Source: a bacterium (lineage in GTDB: Bacteria; UBP7; UBA6624). Taken from it: a stretch of DNA of 64,000 bases. The position numbers and the translations under genes are program-made. Positions 54,160-62,172 of the stretch are shown piece after piece; within the stretch, counting starts at the first letter, position 1; every line of letters begins with the position of its first letter. The notes under the pieces are model-generated. The model made no database searches and had not been told where the DNA came from. It worked only from the letters and a program-made list of their open reading frames with translations. The stretch lies in the NCBI GenBank assembly GCA_002716355.1, contig PBAU01000005.1, positions 82,425 through 146,424 on the forward strand. Reading direction: 5' to 3'.

Positions 54160-55100
54160 CTCCCCAACCTCTTCATCCTTCTGGCTCTTCGTGCTTCTCC
54201 CTCAAGGAATCTTCTTTTCTCATCTTCTGTGATTGGCTCAAAAGATTCAACAGATGTTGGTTTCCCTTTTTTATCTATTGCGACAAAGGTTGCATATGCC
54301 GTGCAAACCCTTTTTATTTTTGATTTGTATGGATCAAAAGCTGTTACTCTAATGCCTATCTCCATTGAGCTATTGTTCACATAATTTACAGCAGCACGAT
54401 ACCTCATGTGTTCATGAATCAATATCGGAGAATGGAAATCAACAGCATCTAAACTGGCTGTTACAGCTGGCATTTTGCAATACCTGTGACAAGCAAGAGC
54501 GGCAATCTCATCAACACACAACATAACCTCTCCAGCAAAAACTTTATCGGCTAAAAGCATGTCTGGTGTAACCATTCTCATCGCTTGTGCAATAGAAGGT
54601 GAGCTAAAACCAGAAGTGTCAGCCTGATCCTTTGTATCAAATTCAGACAAACGCTCTAAACGTTTTGATCTTCGATCCAAGGCTGCTCTAAAACTTTCAT
54701 GCTCATCATCTGTAGCAGGATCCACTGCTGCAACCTTTGTGGGTTTGCCATTTTCATCTAAAGCAATAAAAGTTAAATGAGCCCTACACGTTGTCAGCGG
54801 CTCTCTTCCAGCTCGATCAGTTTTTATTACTTCAACTCGAACCTCCATGGAACTACCAAAAGTTGCTTGAACCCTTGATCGAAATGCAACTCTATCACCA
54901 AGTGCAACACCTGCTAAAATGTCTATATCCTCCATTGCTCCAAGAACTACAGAACCCTTGTGATGGTTACTCGCGGTCAAGGTTCCCGCCTCACAGATCC
55001 AATACATCAGCCTTCCACCATAAAGACGACTTGCTGGATTCACATGCTGAGGGAACACGATTCTTAAAAGTTCCATGGATGTTGAGCTTGGTTTTATCAC
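54156..55100 (-). CDS. Tandem hotdog-domain acyl-CoA thioesterase
   Basis: 314 residues made of two hotdog domains in one chain, as in eukaryotic ACOT7/BACH. The first (about 5-125) has FPQHVNPASRLYGGRLMYWICEAG and the general Asn-x-x-Gly-Gly geometry; the second (about 165-290) has VTPDMLLADKVFAGEVMLCVDEIAA. Each domain ends in LTFIALDENGKPT or YATFVAIDKKGKPT, showing an internal duplication. It heads the mobA-moeA-suhB-arginase unit, an odd combination. GTG start 8 bases after a TAAAAT box; an ATG eight codons later is possible. Confidence 0.88.
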   Translation of the reverse strand: MIKPSSTSMELLRIVFPQHVNPASRLYGGRLMYWICEAGTLTASNHHKGSVVLGAMEDIDILAGVALGDRVAFRSRVQATFGSSMEVRVEVIKTDRAGREPLTTCRAHLTFIALDENGKPTKVAAVDPATDDEHESFRAALDRRSKRLERLSEFDTKDQADTSGFSSPSIAQAMRMVTPDMLLADKVFAGEVMLCVDEIAALACHRYCKMPAVTASLDAVDFHSPILIHEHMRYRAAVNYVNNSSMEIGIRVTAFDPYKSKIKRVCTAYATFVAIDKKGKPTSVESFEPITEDEKRRFLEGEARRARRMKRLGR

Positions 55101-55108
55101 TTTTGTAA

Positions 55109-55114
55109 ATTTTA
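55109..55114 (-). promoter_or_regulatory. -10-like TAAAAT, possible leaderless promoter of the thioesterase-Moco-arginase unit
   Basis: Minus-strand TAAAAT 8 bases before the GTG start. It shares a 41-base divergent gap with the box of the DDAH-like gene. Confidence 0.35.
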
Positions 55115-55128
55115 GTCGTTTAAAAAAA

Positions 55129-55134
55129 TAAAAT
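55129..55134 (+). promoter_or_regulatory. -10-like TAAAAT, possible leaderless promoter of the DDAH-like gene
   Basis: Plus-strand TAAAAT 7 bases before the ATG, in an A-rich stretch with no ribosome site between. Confidence 0.35.
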
Positions 55135-55141
55135 AACCAAT

Positions 55142-56044
55142 ATGGTCTTAATTGAACGTTCGAATCAAATAAATTTCACATTAAATGAAATTCCGGAAAT
55201 GAATTTTTTCAAAAACATACTCATGGTCTCTCCAGAAAATTTTGAGATTCAATATGCAATCAATCCATTTATGAAAGATTCTGCGGGCAACCTGAAAAAA
55301 ATCGATAAAAAAAAAGCCAAAAGCCAATGGGGCAACCTTTTGCAAACTTTCACCGATCTAAACCTTTCGGTAACAAAATTCGAGCCTGAAGAAAAACTTC
55401 CTGATATTGTTTTTTGTGCCAACCAATTTTTTCCAATTCCTAATGAAATCAGCATCAATAAAGAGAATTTCCTGGAAGGAAAAATGTTTGCGGAAGAGAG
55501 GAAGGCGGAAGTTGCATTGCTGAAAAAAAAATTCGAAAACTTAGGTTACAACTTTGGTCAACTTTCACAAAGAGTAACAAAATTTGAAGGAACTGGTGAT
55601 GGTATATGGCATCCTGGCAAAAAACTATTATGGGGCGGAATTGGAGCAAGAACAGACATGATGGCATGGCAAGAAATAAGCGAAAAATACGATATTGATG
55701 TAATTGCCTTAAACCTGAAGCATAAAACTTTTTACCATCTTGACACATGTTTGTGCATACTGAATCAAACAACTTGCCTTTGGAATCCTGATGCTTTTGA
55801 CAAAAATGGCCAAGAATTGATAAGAAAAATATTTGATCTACCGATAGAAGCAGATAAGAATGAAGCTGAAAGCATAATGGCCTGCAATGCCTTTTGCCCA
55901 GATGGAAAAAACGTCATCATTCAACAAGGATGCCTGAAAACCAAATCAAAATTGGAGCAAGTTAGCTTCAACGTGATTGAGGTGGACACTTCTGAGTTCA
56001 TAAAAGCCGGCGGCTCTGTTTTCTGTCTGAAACTATTTTTTTAA
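55142..56044 (+). CDS. Amidinotransferase-superfamily hydrolase, dimethylarginine dimethylaminohydrolase-like
   Basis: 300 residues of the guanidino-group-modifying superfamily. Motifs: LMVSPENFEIQYAINPFM at the start, VFCANQFFP, FEGTGDGIWHPG (acidic residue of the catalytic set), YHLDTCLCIL with the catalytic His and KAGGSVFCLKL with the nucleophilic Cys near the C-terminus. Expected product is citrulline from methylarginine, arginine or a related compound. Divergent from the operon that ends in arginase, which fits an arginine-use theme. Arginine deiminase or citrulline-acting relatives are alternatives. Confidence 0.8.
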   Translation: MVLIERSNQINFTLNEIPEMNFFKNILMVSPENFEIQYAINPFMKDSAGNLKKIDKKKAKSQWGNLLQTFTDLNLSVTKFEPEEKLPDIVFCANQFFPIPNEISINKENFLEGKMFAEERKAEVALLKKKFENLGYNFGQLSQRVTKFEGTGDGIWHPGKKLLWGGIGARTDMMAWQEISEKYDIDVIALNLKHKTFYHLDTCLCILNQTTCLWNPDAFDKNGQELIRKIFDLPIEADKNEAESIMACNAFCPDGKNVIIQQGCLKTKSKLEQVSFNVIEVDTSEFIKAGGSVFCLKLFF

Positions 56045-56046
56045 AT

Positions 56047-56682
56047 CTATTTTATTTCTTCACCATCACAAAATAACCTCAATGGTATCAGGTTGCCATC
56101 ATCCAAAACACTTAGCTCAACAGACATTGGCAATGGCTCTATCTCCCAGAAATAGGAACTTGTATCCATATCCCATGAACGCTCTCCGAGGCATTCCCTC
56201 AAACGTCCAACGCTTTCCTCGGAGAGGAAAATATTACCGAGTTCGTAACGGACATTAAAAAAATCTGAATTGTTTTCAAACTCCTCATAACTATACGGGT
56301 TCATATCCCATTCTGACCTCAAAAACAAACCCTCATCTGGCTTTGAAAAAGAAACTGAGGAGACACTCCAGGATGAACCGTCTTTTGTGATGGTTACAAA
56401 AATATTCTGCAAACCAGCCGCTGCAAGACCATCCTCCAAAGATTCAAATGGAACCAGATCCTCTTTGATCAAATCATTTGGTATCTTTGTCATGGCAGAA
56501 TCAAGAGAGGGCTCGAAAGTCCAACCTCGAAAAACAGTATTAAAAGGATAACCTGACTGCATGGGGTCAATGCTGAATACAACAACTGTCCCTGAGTTTG
56601 CTCGAATGCTGCTGAAAAATGCCAAGCCTGTTATTAGTAAGACTTGAACAAGGGATGCAATTAAAAAATTTCTCCTAATCAT
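56047..56682 (-). CDS. GDYXXLXY-like membrane-anchored protein
   Basis: About 211 residues with one N-terminal membrane segment (IRRNFLIASLVQVLLITGLAFF) and a periplasmic remainder. Families annotated as GDYXXLXY-domain usually follow a DUF2157 gene, and this protein has that position and topology; the defining motif is degenerate here (DPMQSGYPFNTVFRGWTF). Function unknown. ATG overlaps the DUF2157 stop by eight bases (ATGATTAG). Last gene of the cytochrome c maturation unit. Confidence 0.65.
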   Translation of the reverse strand: MIRRNFLIASLVQVLLITGLAFFSSIRANSGTVVVFSIDPMQSGYPFNTVFRGWTFEPSLDSAMTKIPNDLIKEDLVPFESLEDGLAAAGLQNIFVTITKDGSSWSVSSVSFSKPDEGLFLRSEWDMNPYSYEEFENNSDFFNVRYELGNIFLSEESVGRLRECLGERSWDMDTSSYFWEIEPLPMSVELSVLDDGNLIPLRLFCDGEEIK

Positions 56683-58024
56683 CTCTTGCCCCCGCATCAA
56701 ATATTTTTTTGCTTTGCTTTTCAATAAAGATACCGCCCCAAATTAACAAAACTCCGCCTAAGACAAACAGGAATGCTTGATTCAGGAGGGTTGAAAATAC
56801 ATCAAAGAAACGCAATAATATAAAGAATTTGAAAAACCATAAGGTCCATTTGAACAATCTCCAGTTTCTGGTAATGCTTGAAATGTAAAGAAAGGCAATA
56901 AGCTCAAAAAGAAGAATCAGGTTCATAAAAACTGAAATGACCATTGGATTGCCGTAAGAGAGGAATGGCAAGAGTATATTGATTAAAGAGATTGCAATAA
57001 AAAATTTCGAAACAAGCTTTCTTCTCTTGCTTGACGATCTTAAGCCATCCAGAGAAATCGTTATGACAAATGCTGAAATGGCGACAAAAGGCAATGCCTC
57101 AATTGGATACCCTGGAATCGGCATTTGGAAACCATCTTCATTTACGAAATTATGAAAAAAGGTGAATGGTATCTGAGTAAAGTAAAGAAAAATAACTCCT
57201 AATATACTGAAAGGGTAAGCTGCCCATTCTTTGACTCTCTTAATTGCAAGAACCGAAAGAAGAATTCCGAAAGAAACATAAAGGCTCACAAAACTCAATG
57301 CATCAGCTACACCGAAATCCAGTCTAGGAAGAATAAGAAAAAGATTAACATCTTTTTCCGAATGAGGGATAGCCAACATTCTTAGCTGCAAAAGGAAAAG
57401 CCAAAGAGAGGTTCCAAACAAAGAAAAAACTAAAGCAGGATTGTTTTGATCCCTAAATATCAGCTTCAGAAAAGAAAATGCTAACAACCCATAAATAACA
57501 ATATCAATCCAAGATATCGAAGTTTGAAATATCCATATTGTCAAGAGTATGCTTGCCAAAATAAGAACCCATAACAGCCTGAAAAACCTCATAAATAAAA
57601 AAAGCCCGGCAATCCAGATTAACAATTCCTGGCCATTATCAAATGAAATATTGAAAGTTTGAAGGATCAGGTTGACACCAGCTCCAAAAGAAAAAGCCCC
57701 CATTAGAAAGAAAGTTTGTGAAAGGTTTCTTCTGTTTGGTGCTTGGTAAAAATGATATCCAAGATAATTAAAACCAGATACAAAAATAAGGATTATTAAG
57801 GTTTTTATACCCGAAGAAAAACCCTGCCAGTTTGAAGCCATTGCCAAAATCAAACCCAAACCTACCAAAACTCCACCAAAAACCAATAATGCACTAATGA
57901 AACTAGTCATCTTCACATTTTCTTTTGAATACCTAGAACTTATTAGATCTGCTTGATCTTCTGAAATGATCCCTTCCTTGACCCAGGATTTCAATTGATC
58001 AAGCAACCATTTAATATTATTCAT
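56675..58024 (-). CDS. DUF2157 multi-spanning membrane protein
   Basis: 449 residues. A cytosolic N-terminal helix-rich segment (LKSWVKEGIISEDQADLISSRY) is the DUF2157 domain, followed by about twelve hydrophobic segments. Function unknown; these proteins occur with GDYXXLXY proteins. Here it is fused by overlap to the end of the ccm operon through a 30-residue membrane peptide (ATGAATAA junction), which suggests co-translation with the cytochrome c maturation genes. Confidence 0.82.
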   Translation of the reverse strand: MNNIKWLLDQLKSWVKEGIISEDQADLISSRYSKENVKMTSFISALLVFGGVLVGLGLILAMASNWQGFSSGIKTLIILIFVSGFNYLGYHFYQAPNRRNLSQTFFLMGAFSFGAGVNLILQTFNISFDNGQELLIWIAGLFLFMRFFRLLWVLILASILLTIWIFQTSISWIDIVIYGLLAFSFLKLIFRDQNNPALVFSLFGTSLWLFLLQLRMLAIPHSEKDVNLFLILPRLDFGVADALSFVSLYVSFGILLSVLAIKRVKEWAAYPFSILGVIFLYFTQIPFTFFHNFVNEDGFQMPIPGYPIEALPFVAISAFVITISLDGLRSSSKRRKLVSKFFIAISLINILLPFLSYGNPMVISVFMNLILLFELIAFLYISSITRNWRLFKWTLWFFKFFILLRFFDVFSTLLNQAFLFVLGGVLLIWGGIFIEKQSKKIFDAGARDD

Positions 58025-58109
58025 CGTCTTTTGCCCATAGGGGAGAAAATATCAAATAAACAAATCCTATAGTCAAAAGTCCGGCGATTAAAGGTTGGTA
58101 ATCAGTCAT
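58017..58109 (-). CDS. 30-residue single-span membrane microprotein
   Basis: A frame too short for normal ORF calling encodes 30 residues: a polar start (MTDYQP), one hydrophobic helix (about residues 7-25) and an acidic end (AKDDE). Its ATG overlaps the ccmH stop by one base (TAATG) and its TAA overlaps the DUF2157 ATG by eight bases, so both junctions have the form used by proven genes in this operon. Without it there would be an 84-base hole in an otherwise seamless operon. No homologue known to me; a small subunit of the Ccm or DUF2157 complex is an inference. Confidence 0.6.
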   Translation of the reverse strand: MTDYQPLIAGLLTIGFVYLIFSPLWAKDDE

Positions 58110-58462
58110 TATTTTGCCTTGTTTTTTGACAATTTTCGCAAAAAGAAAAAACCACCTACACAAAAGACAAAGGGCAAATACCAAACAATCTGGTGTATTC
58201 CTTTTTTAGGCGGCTCAAAAACAATCCAATCTCCATATCTTTCTATTAAATAATCTCTAATTTCAGAATCTGTCTTTCCCTCTAAGACCATATCAAGTAT
58301 CACTTCGTAGATCTCATTGCTGATTGGTGTATCAGAGTCAGCAATGCTGACAAATTTACAAGTTGGGCATCTGAAACTTTCAGCTATAGAAAGAGCCCTG
58401 TTCTCCTCCTCTTGTGTCGGATTCAAAATAAGAGCTAGACTAATAGCTAATAAAAATTTAAT
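58109..58462 (-). CDS. ccmH: Cytochrome c maturation protein CcmH (apparent ATT start)
   Basis: Thiol-reducing partner for apocytochrome c in system I. The catalytic Cys pair is FRCPTC, followed by the family signature VSIADSDTP, GKTDSEIRDYLIERYGDWIVFEPP and a C-terminal membrane helix. The first ordinary start is a TTG that leaves no signal peptide. Twelve codons further up, an ATT next to the ccmG stop opens a good signal sequence (KFLLAISLALIL) 7 bases after GGGAG; no ATG, GTG or TTG occurs between the upstream stop and that point. I therefore propose an ATT start. Confidence 0.82.
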   Translation of the reverse strand: MKFLLAISLALILNPTQEEENRALSIAESFRCPTCKFVSIADSDTPISNEIYEVILDMVLEGKTDSEIRDYLIERYGDWIVFEPPKKGIHQIVWYLPFVFCVGGFFFLRKLSKNKAK

Positions 58463-59048
58463 TTTCTTCTCCCATGATCAAATTAATATTTTCCAACAAG
58501 CTCTCCTCAGTTAATAGGCCGATAATTTTTGCTCTAACTATACCTTTTGAATCAATAAAGAAAGTCTCAGGAGCCCCGGTAACACCCCAATCAACCAATG
58601 ATTTTCCATTCATATCAATCCAATTTGGATACTTTAAACCAAAAACATCTATCATCTCTTGAGCATCTTCCACAGTGTCGTCAAAAGCAATCCCGATCAA
58701 AACAGGGCACTGGCCAGGAGATTGGCTTTCACACTGAGCCCACAAGGTGCTCCACTTCTTCAATAACGGGAATTCCTCCCTGCATGGAGGGCACCAACTA
58801 CCCCACCAATTAACTATAGTTACAGGTGGCCAATCTTCATCTTCATAATCTAAAAAATATTCATCATATACCTCTTCAAGATTGACTAAAGCTTGTTGGG
58901 TTGGGGCCTTTTTGCCCTGTAAAGAAAAATCTGAGACAACTTCATCTGAAGAATTTTGCTCAAGAATCGACAAACCTTTCGCCAACACAAAAACAAAACA
59001 GTAAATAAAAAAAAGGACCTTGATGAATCTTGAATACTGAACCTTCAT
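58458..59048 (-). CDS. ccmG: Thiol:disulfide interchange protein CcmG/DsbE
   Basis: Membrane-anchored thioredoxin-like protein that keeps the apocytochrome haem-binding Cys reduced. One N-terminal membrane segment (VLFFIYCFVFVLAKG), then a thioredoxin fold with WWGSWCPPCREEFP (Cys-Pro-Pro-Cys) and the cis-Pro region GVTGAPETFFIDSKG. 196 residues. The central part has an insert of about ten residues (CESQSPGQC) with a second Cys pair. ATGA overlap with ccmF. Confidence 0.92.
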   Translation of the reverse strand: MKVQYSRFIKVLFFIYCFVFVLAKGLSILEQNSSDEVVSDFSLQGKKAPTQQALVNLEEVYDEYFLDYEDEDWPPVTIVNWWGSWCPPCREEFPLLKKWSTLWAQCESQSPGQCPVLIGIAFDDTVEDAQEMIDVFGLKYPNWIDMNGKSLVDWGVTGAPETFFIDSKGIVRAKIIGLLTEESLLENINLIMGEEN

Positions 59049-60973
59049 CGTCTCTCACTTCCAATAATAACTAAAAAACCCAAAATAGAAATAATTCCAC
59101 CAATCCAAATAAATTTTAAAAATGGCTGAATCGTTACTCTGTATCTAACTTTGGAATCATTGATAATTTCAGACATAGATAAAGTAATGTCTCTCTTCCA
59201 GTTTGATTTAAGGCCCATCTCAGTGGTTGGTGACCAATTGGGACCATAATCTCTTTTCTCCGGATAGAGGATCTTTGTACCACCATCTGAAGAAACATGG
59301 ACCGATGCACCAAAAGAAGAATAATTTTCACTATTGGTGATTTGTAAACCATTTGCATCCTGAGTCAATTCAACATCGTAATCATCTAAAACAAATGATT
59401 TTTCATTTTCTAGAATTGCATCAGTTTGAAATTTGTGCTCGACACTTGCAGTAGCCCCTATAGCCAAAAATAAAACTCCAAGATGGACAATCAGTCCTCC
59501 ATGATAACTACTCATAAAACGACCTTTTTTGGAGTCTAAAAATTCTTTACAGGTTGGCAAAAGAGTGAACCCAAGCAAAAAAGTAGTTAAAAAATGTTCC
59601 CACGAACTGTCAAGCCAAGGCAAGCCTATGGAGGATCTAATGTAGCTGAAAAACAAGAAAGACAGCAACCCTCCTATAGTTCCTATTTTTAAATAATTTT
59701 TAAATTTCTTGCCTGTTTTTCTTTTCCATGAAAGCCATGGGGCGATTGAAAGCAAGATTAAGGCTGGCATTGATATCGGTGGTATTGTTTTTTCAAAATA
59801 TGGAGCTCCAACACTAACCTTTTCACCTGTTGATATTTCTGAAAATATTGGCCATGTGGTTCCAAAAAAAACAGCAACAAACATCCCTAGAAACAATAAA
59901 TTATTGAAAAGTATGGCATTTTCCTTTGAAGCAGATTCTTTTAAATCACTATTGTCTTTGAGTGAATCCCAATTAAAACCCAAAAAACCAAAAGCAAAAA
60001 GTAAATAAACTGTTATGTACCCTAAAAACCAATAACCAAGATCGCTTTCTGAAAAAGCATGGACACTTGTAATGATTCCGCTTCGCGTAATAAATGTCCC
60101 GACAAGCGTCATTCCGTAAGCAGCAAGAACAAGAAATAAATTCCATCTATTGAATAATTTTCTTGCCTTGAAGGCTAAAGCACTGTGAGCAAAAGCCGTT
60201 AAAAGCAGCCATGGCATAAGGCTAGCATTTTCCACAGGATCCCAAAACCACCAACCACCCCAGCCCAATTCATGATAAGCCCACCATGATCCAACCAAAA
60301 TTCCTGTTGTTAAAAAAAACCACGCATAGTTTGTCCAATAACGAGACAGCTGGATCCATTCCTCATTTTTATTTAACAAATGTGTAATTGCATGAGAAGC
60401 TGGTATTGTTATGCCAGTGAAACCAAGATAAAGCAAAGGGGGGTGGATCGCCATCCCTGGATCTTGTAACAATGGATTCATTCCAATGCCATCTAAAGGA
60501 ATGGTGAAGCGATCATCAAAAGAAGCCAAAGGATTGGCAAACTTTAACATCAGGCCAGAAAAAAAGCAAAGTGTTGCTGAGGGTAGCAGTAAAAATGATG
60601 TCAAAATTGAACCGCGAAGCTTGTCTTTATATATTGCCAAAAAAGTAAACAAGCAAATTAAAAATGCCCACAACAATAAACCTCCCTCAAGGCTCCCCCA
60701 CCATGCTGAAAAAAGATACATGGTTGGTTGTGATTTTGATGACACGGTAGCTACATAACGAATAGAAAAATCATGTGAAAAAAGAGCATATTGCAACCCA
60801 AAAACAGTCAACAATGAACCTATACATGATGTCAAAAACGATCTTTTTGCCACAAGGGACCATTGAGATTTTGACTTAAGATCGAGAACTGAAAACACTA
60901 AAGCAAATAATGCCCCTGCACAAAGAGCCCATAGACCAAATCTTCCTAAAAAAACTGGCCAACTAGCAATCAT
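59045..60973 (-). CDS. ccmF: Haem lyase CcmF
   Basis: Large membrane protein joining haem from CcmE to apocytochrome c. 642 residues, about fourteen membrane segments. The WWD haem-handling motif is GWGGWWFWDPVENASLMPW; conserved His-bearing loops HPPLLYLGF and ITSVHAF are present, and a periplasmic C-terminal domain precedes the last helix. ATGA overlaps on both sides (ccmE, ccmG). Confidence 0.96.
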   Translation of the reverse strand: MIASWPVFLGRFGLWALCAGALFALVFSVLDLKSKSQWSLVAKRSFLTSCIGSLLTVFGLQYALFSHDFSIRYVATVSSKSQPTMYLFSAWWGSLEGGLLLWAFLICLFTFLAIYKDKLRGSILTSFLLLPSATLCFFSGLMLKFANPLASFDDRFTIPLDGIGMNPLLQDPGMAIHPPLLYLGFTGITIPASHAITHLLNKNEEWIQLSRYWTNYAWFFLTTGILVGSWWAYHELGWGGWWFWDPVENASLMPWLLLTAFAHSALAFKARKLFNRWNLFLVLAAYGMTLVGTFITRSGIITSVHAFSESDLGYWFLGYITVYLLFAFGFLGFNWDSLKDNSDLKESASKENAILFNNLLFLGMFVAVFFGTTWPIFSEISTGEKVSVGAPYFEKTIPPISMPALILLSIAPWLSWKRKTGKKFKNYLKIGTIGGLLSFLFFSYIRSSIGLPWLDSSWEHFLTTFLLGFTLLPTCKEFLDSKKGRFMSSYHGGLIVHLGVLFLAIGATASVEHKFQTDAILENEKSFVLDDYDVELTQDANGLQITNSENYSSFGASVHVSSDGGTKILYPEKRDYGPNWSPTTEMGLKSNWKRDITLSMSEIINDSKVRYRVTIQPFLKFIWIGGIISILGFLVIIGSERR

Positions 60974-61446
60974 TCAAGTGTCCCGGAAGGTATGCCTGAG
61001 CCAAACCTTTTCTTCATTTCCGTTTTATCAAGATGCTCTTTGGAGTATTCTTCTCCGTGTTTAACAAAAATATCATCAGCATAAAAAATCCACTCATCAG
61101 CAGAAAAATATCCGTTATCAACCTCGCTTGGGAATATTCCTTCAGCAACTGCTCCTTGGCCTTCAGCAAACATGTCAGGCAGAATTCCCTCATACCGAAC
61201 CCTAACAACACCTCTCTCATCATCAGTTAAAACAAAAAAAACAACTTCATCTTCAATAGATATAGAGTCTGGCTGAACAAAACCTCCAATCCTGATTCTT
61301 GCATCCTGTTCCATTTCATCACTGGTGATAGATTGCTCCACCTCTGTAGGAAAATAAAAAAACAAAGATGCATCTTGGATTCCAGAAAAAACTAACCATA
61401 AAACAGCCAAAAAAGCCATTATTAACGAAATCATCGTTCTGTTCAT
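60970..61446 (-). CDS. ccmE: Haem chaperone CcmE
   Basis: Periplasmic OB-fold protein that binds haem covalently through a His and carries it to CcmF. One N-terminal membrane anchor, IRIGGFVQPDSI, FVLTDDERGVVRVRYEGILPDMF and the haem-binding FVKHGEEY (His-x3-Tyr, the common His type). About 158 residues. The frame continues 14 codons upstream, but the ATG used overlaps the ccmD stop as ATGA and starts right at the membrane anchor. Confidence 0.94.
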   Translation of the reverse strand: MNRTMISLIMAFLAVLWLVFSGIQDASLFFYFPTEVEQSITSDEMEQDARIRIGGFVQPDSISIEDEVVFFVLTDDERGVVRVRYEGILPDMFAEGQGAVAEGIFPSEVDNGYFSADEWIFYADDIFVKHGEEYSKEHLDKTEMKKRFGSGIPSGTLE

Positions 61447-61541
61447 GGTAGCGGGTTTTTCCCTTGCCTTTTCCAGAAAAGATAACATATCACAACAACA
61501 ATTGCGTAACTGAAATAAATAGTTGGCAAGTAGTTATTCAT
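61443..61541 (-). CDS. ccmD: Haem exporter accessory peptide CcmD
   Basis: A 32-residue frame with one membrane helix (about residues 8-23), a Tyr/Ser-rich N-terminus (NNYLPTIYFSYA) and a basic tail (WKRQGKN), the usual form of CcmD, which holds CcmE to CcmC in the CcmABCD complex. It lies exactly where ccmD is expected, between ccmC and ccmE. Its ATG overlaps the ccmC stop by eight bases (ATGAATAA) and its TGA overlaps the ccmE ATG. Too short for routine detection; sequence conservation in CcmD is always low. Confidence 0.85.
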   Translation of the reverse strand: MNNYLPTIYFSYAIVVVICYLFWKRQGKNPLP

Positions 61542-62172
61542 TTTCAACCTTCAATAATCTACTTTTAATGCAGCAAAAAGACCAGTAAATTACAATCCCA
61601 AAGCAAGCAAGCAATATCATAAACATGTCACCATCAATTTTTGGAGGGCCCTCCTGTCTAAATATTGTAGAACCCTGATGTAATGTTCTCCAATAATTAA
61701 CCGAGAGATGCACTAAAGGAACGTTTAACGCAGCAATGATGGAGATGATACTTCCTACCCTTTGGCCTTCAGGATTGTCTCCATAAACATCCCTAACAAT
61801 TAAATATGCACAAAGTATTAAAAACAATATCAACATAGTGGTTAACCTAGCATCCCAAACCCACCATGTTCCCCAAGTCATTTTCCCCCATATGCTTCCT
61901 GTCATTAATGTCAAAAAGGCTGAAATGGTCCCGACCTCAATTAATGATCTGGAAATCCTTTCCCATTCTGATTCCCTTTTCCACAAATAAAGACAAGAGG
62001 TTAAAGCTGCAAAAACAGTAGTTAAAAACGAATTCCATGCGAAGGGAACGTGTAGATAAAGCATAAAAACCCTTTTCCCCATCCCTTGGGCTAAGTCGGG
62101 CGGAGACCAATAAAAAATGGCAAGGTTGACAACAATCATCAAAATCAACCATAAAGGGAAATTTTTTCTCAT
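61534..62172 (-). CDS. ccmC: Haem transporter subunit CcmC
   Basis: Membrane protein that loads haem onto CcmE. 212 residues, six membrane segments. The WWD motif is WGKMTWGTWWVWDARLT, flanked by conserved His in LHVPFAW and VPLVHLSVNYWRTLHQG. The frame is open 26 codons further up, within ccmB; the ATG chosen overlaps the ccmB stop as ATGA. Confidence 0.95.
   Translation of the reverse strand: MRKNFPLWLILMIVVNLAIFYWSPPDLAQGMGKRVFMLYLHVPFAWNSFLTTVFAALTSCLYLWKRESEWERISRSLIEVGTISAFLTLMTGSIWGKMTWGTWWVWDARLTTMLILFLILCAYLIVRDVYGDNPEGQRVGSIISIIAALNVPLVHLSVNYWRTLHQGSTIFRQEGPPKIDGDMFMILLACFGIVIYWSFCCIKSRLLKVENE

Noticed and set aside
61446-61488. Upstream extension of ccmE (14 codons)
   Set aside because: It overlaps ccmD in another frame; the ATGA junction and the membrane anchor place the start at 61446.
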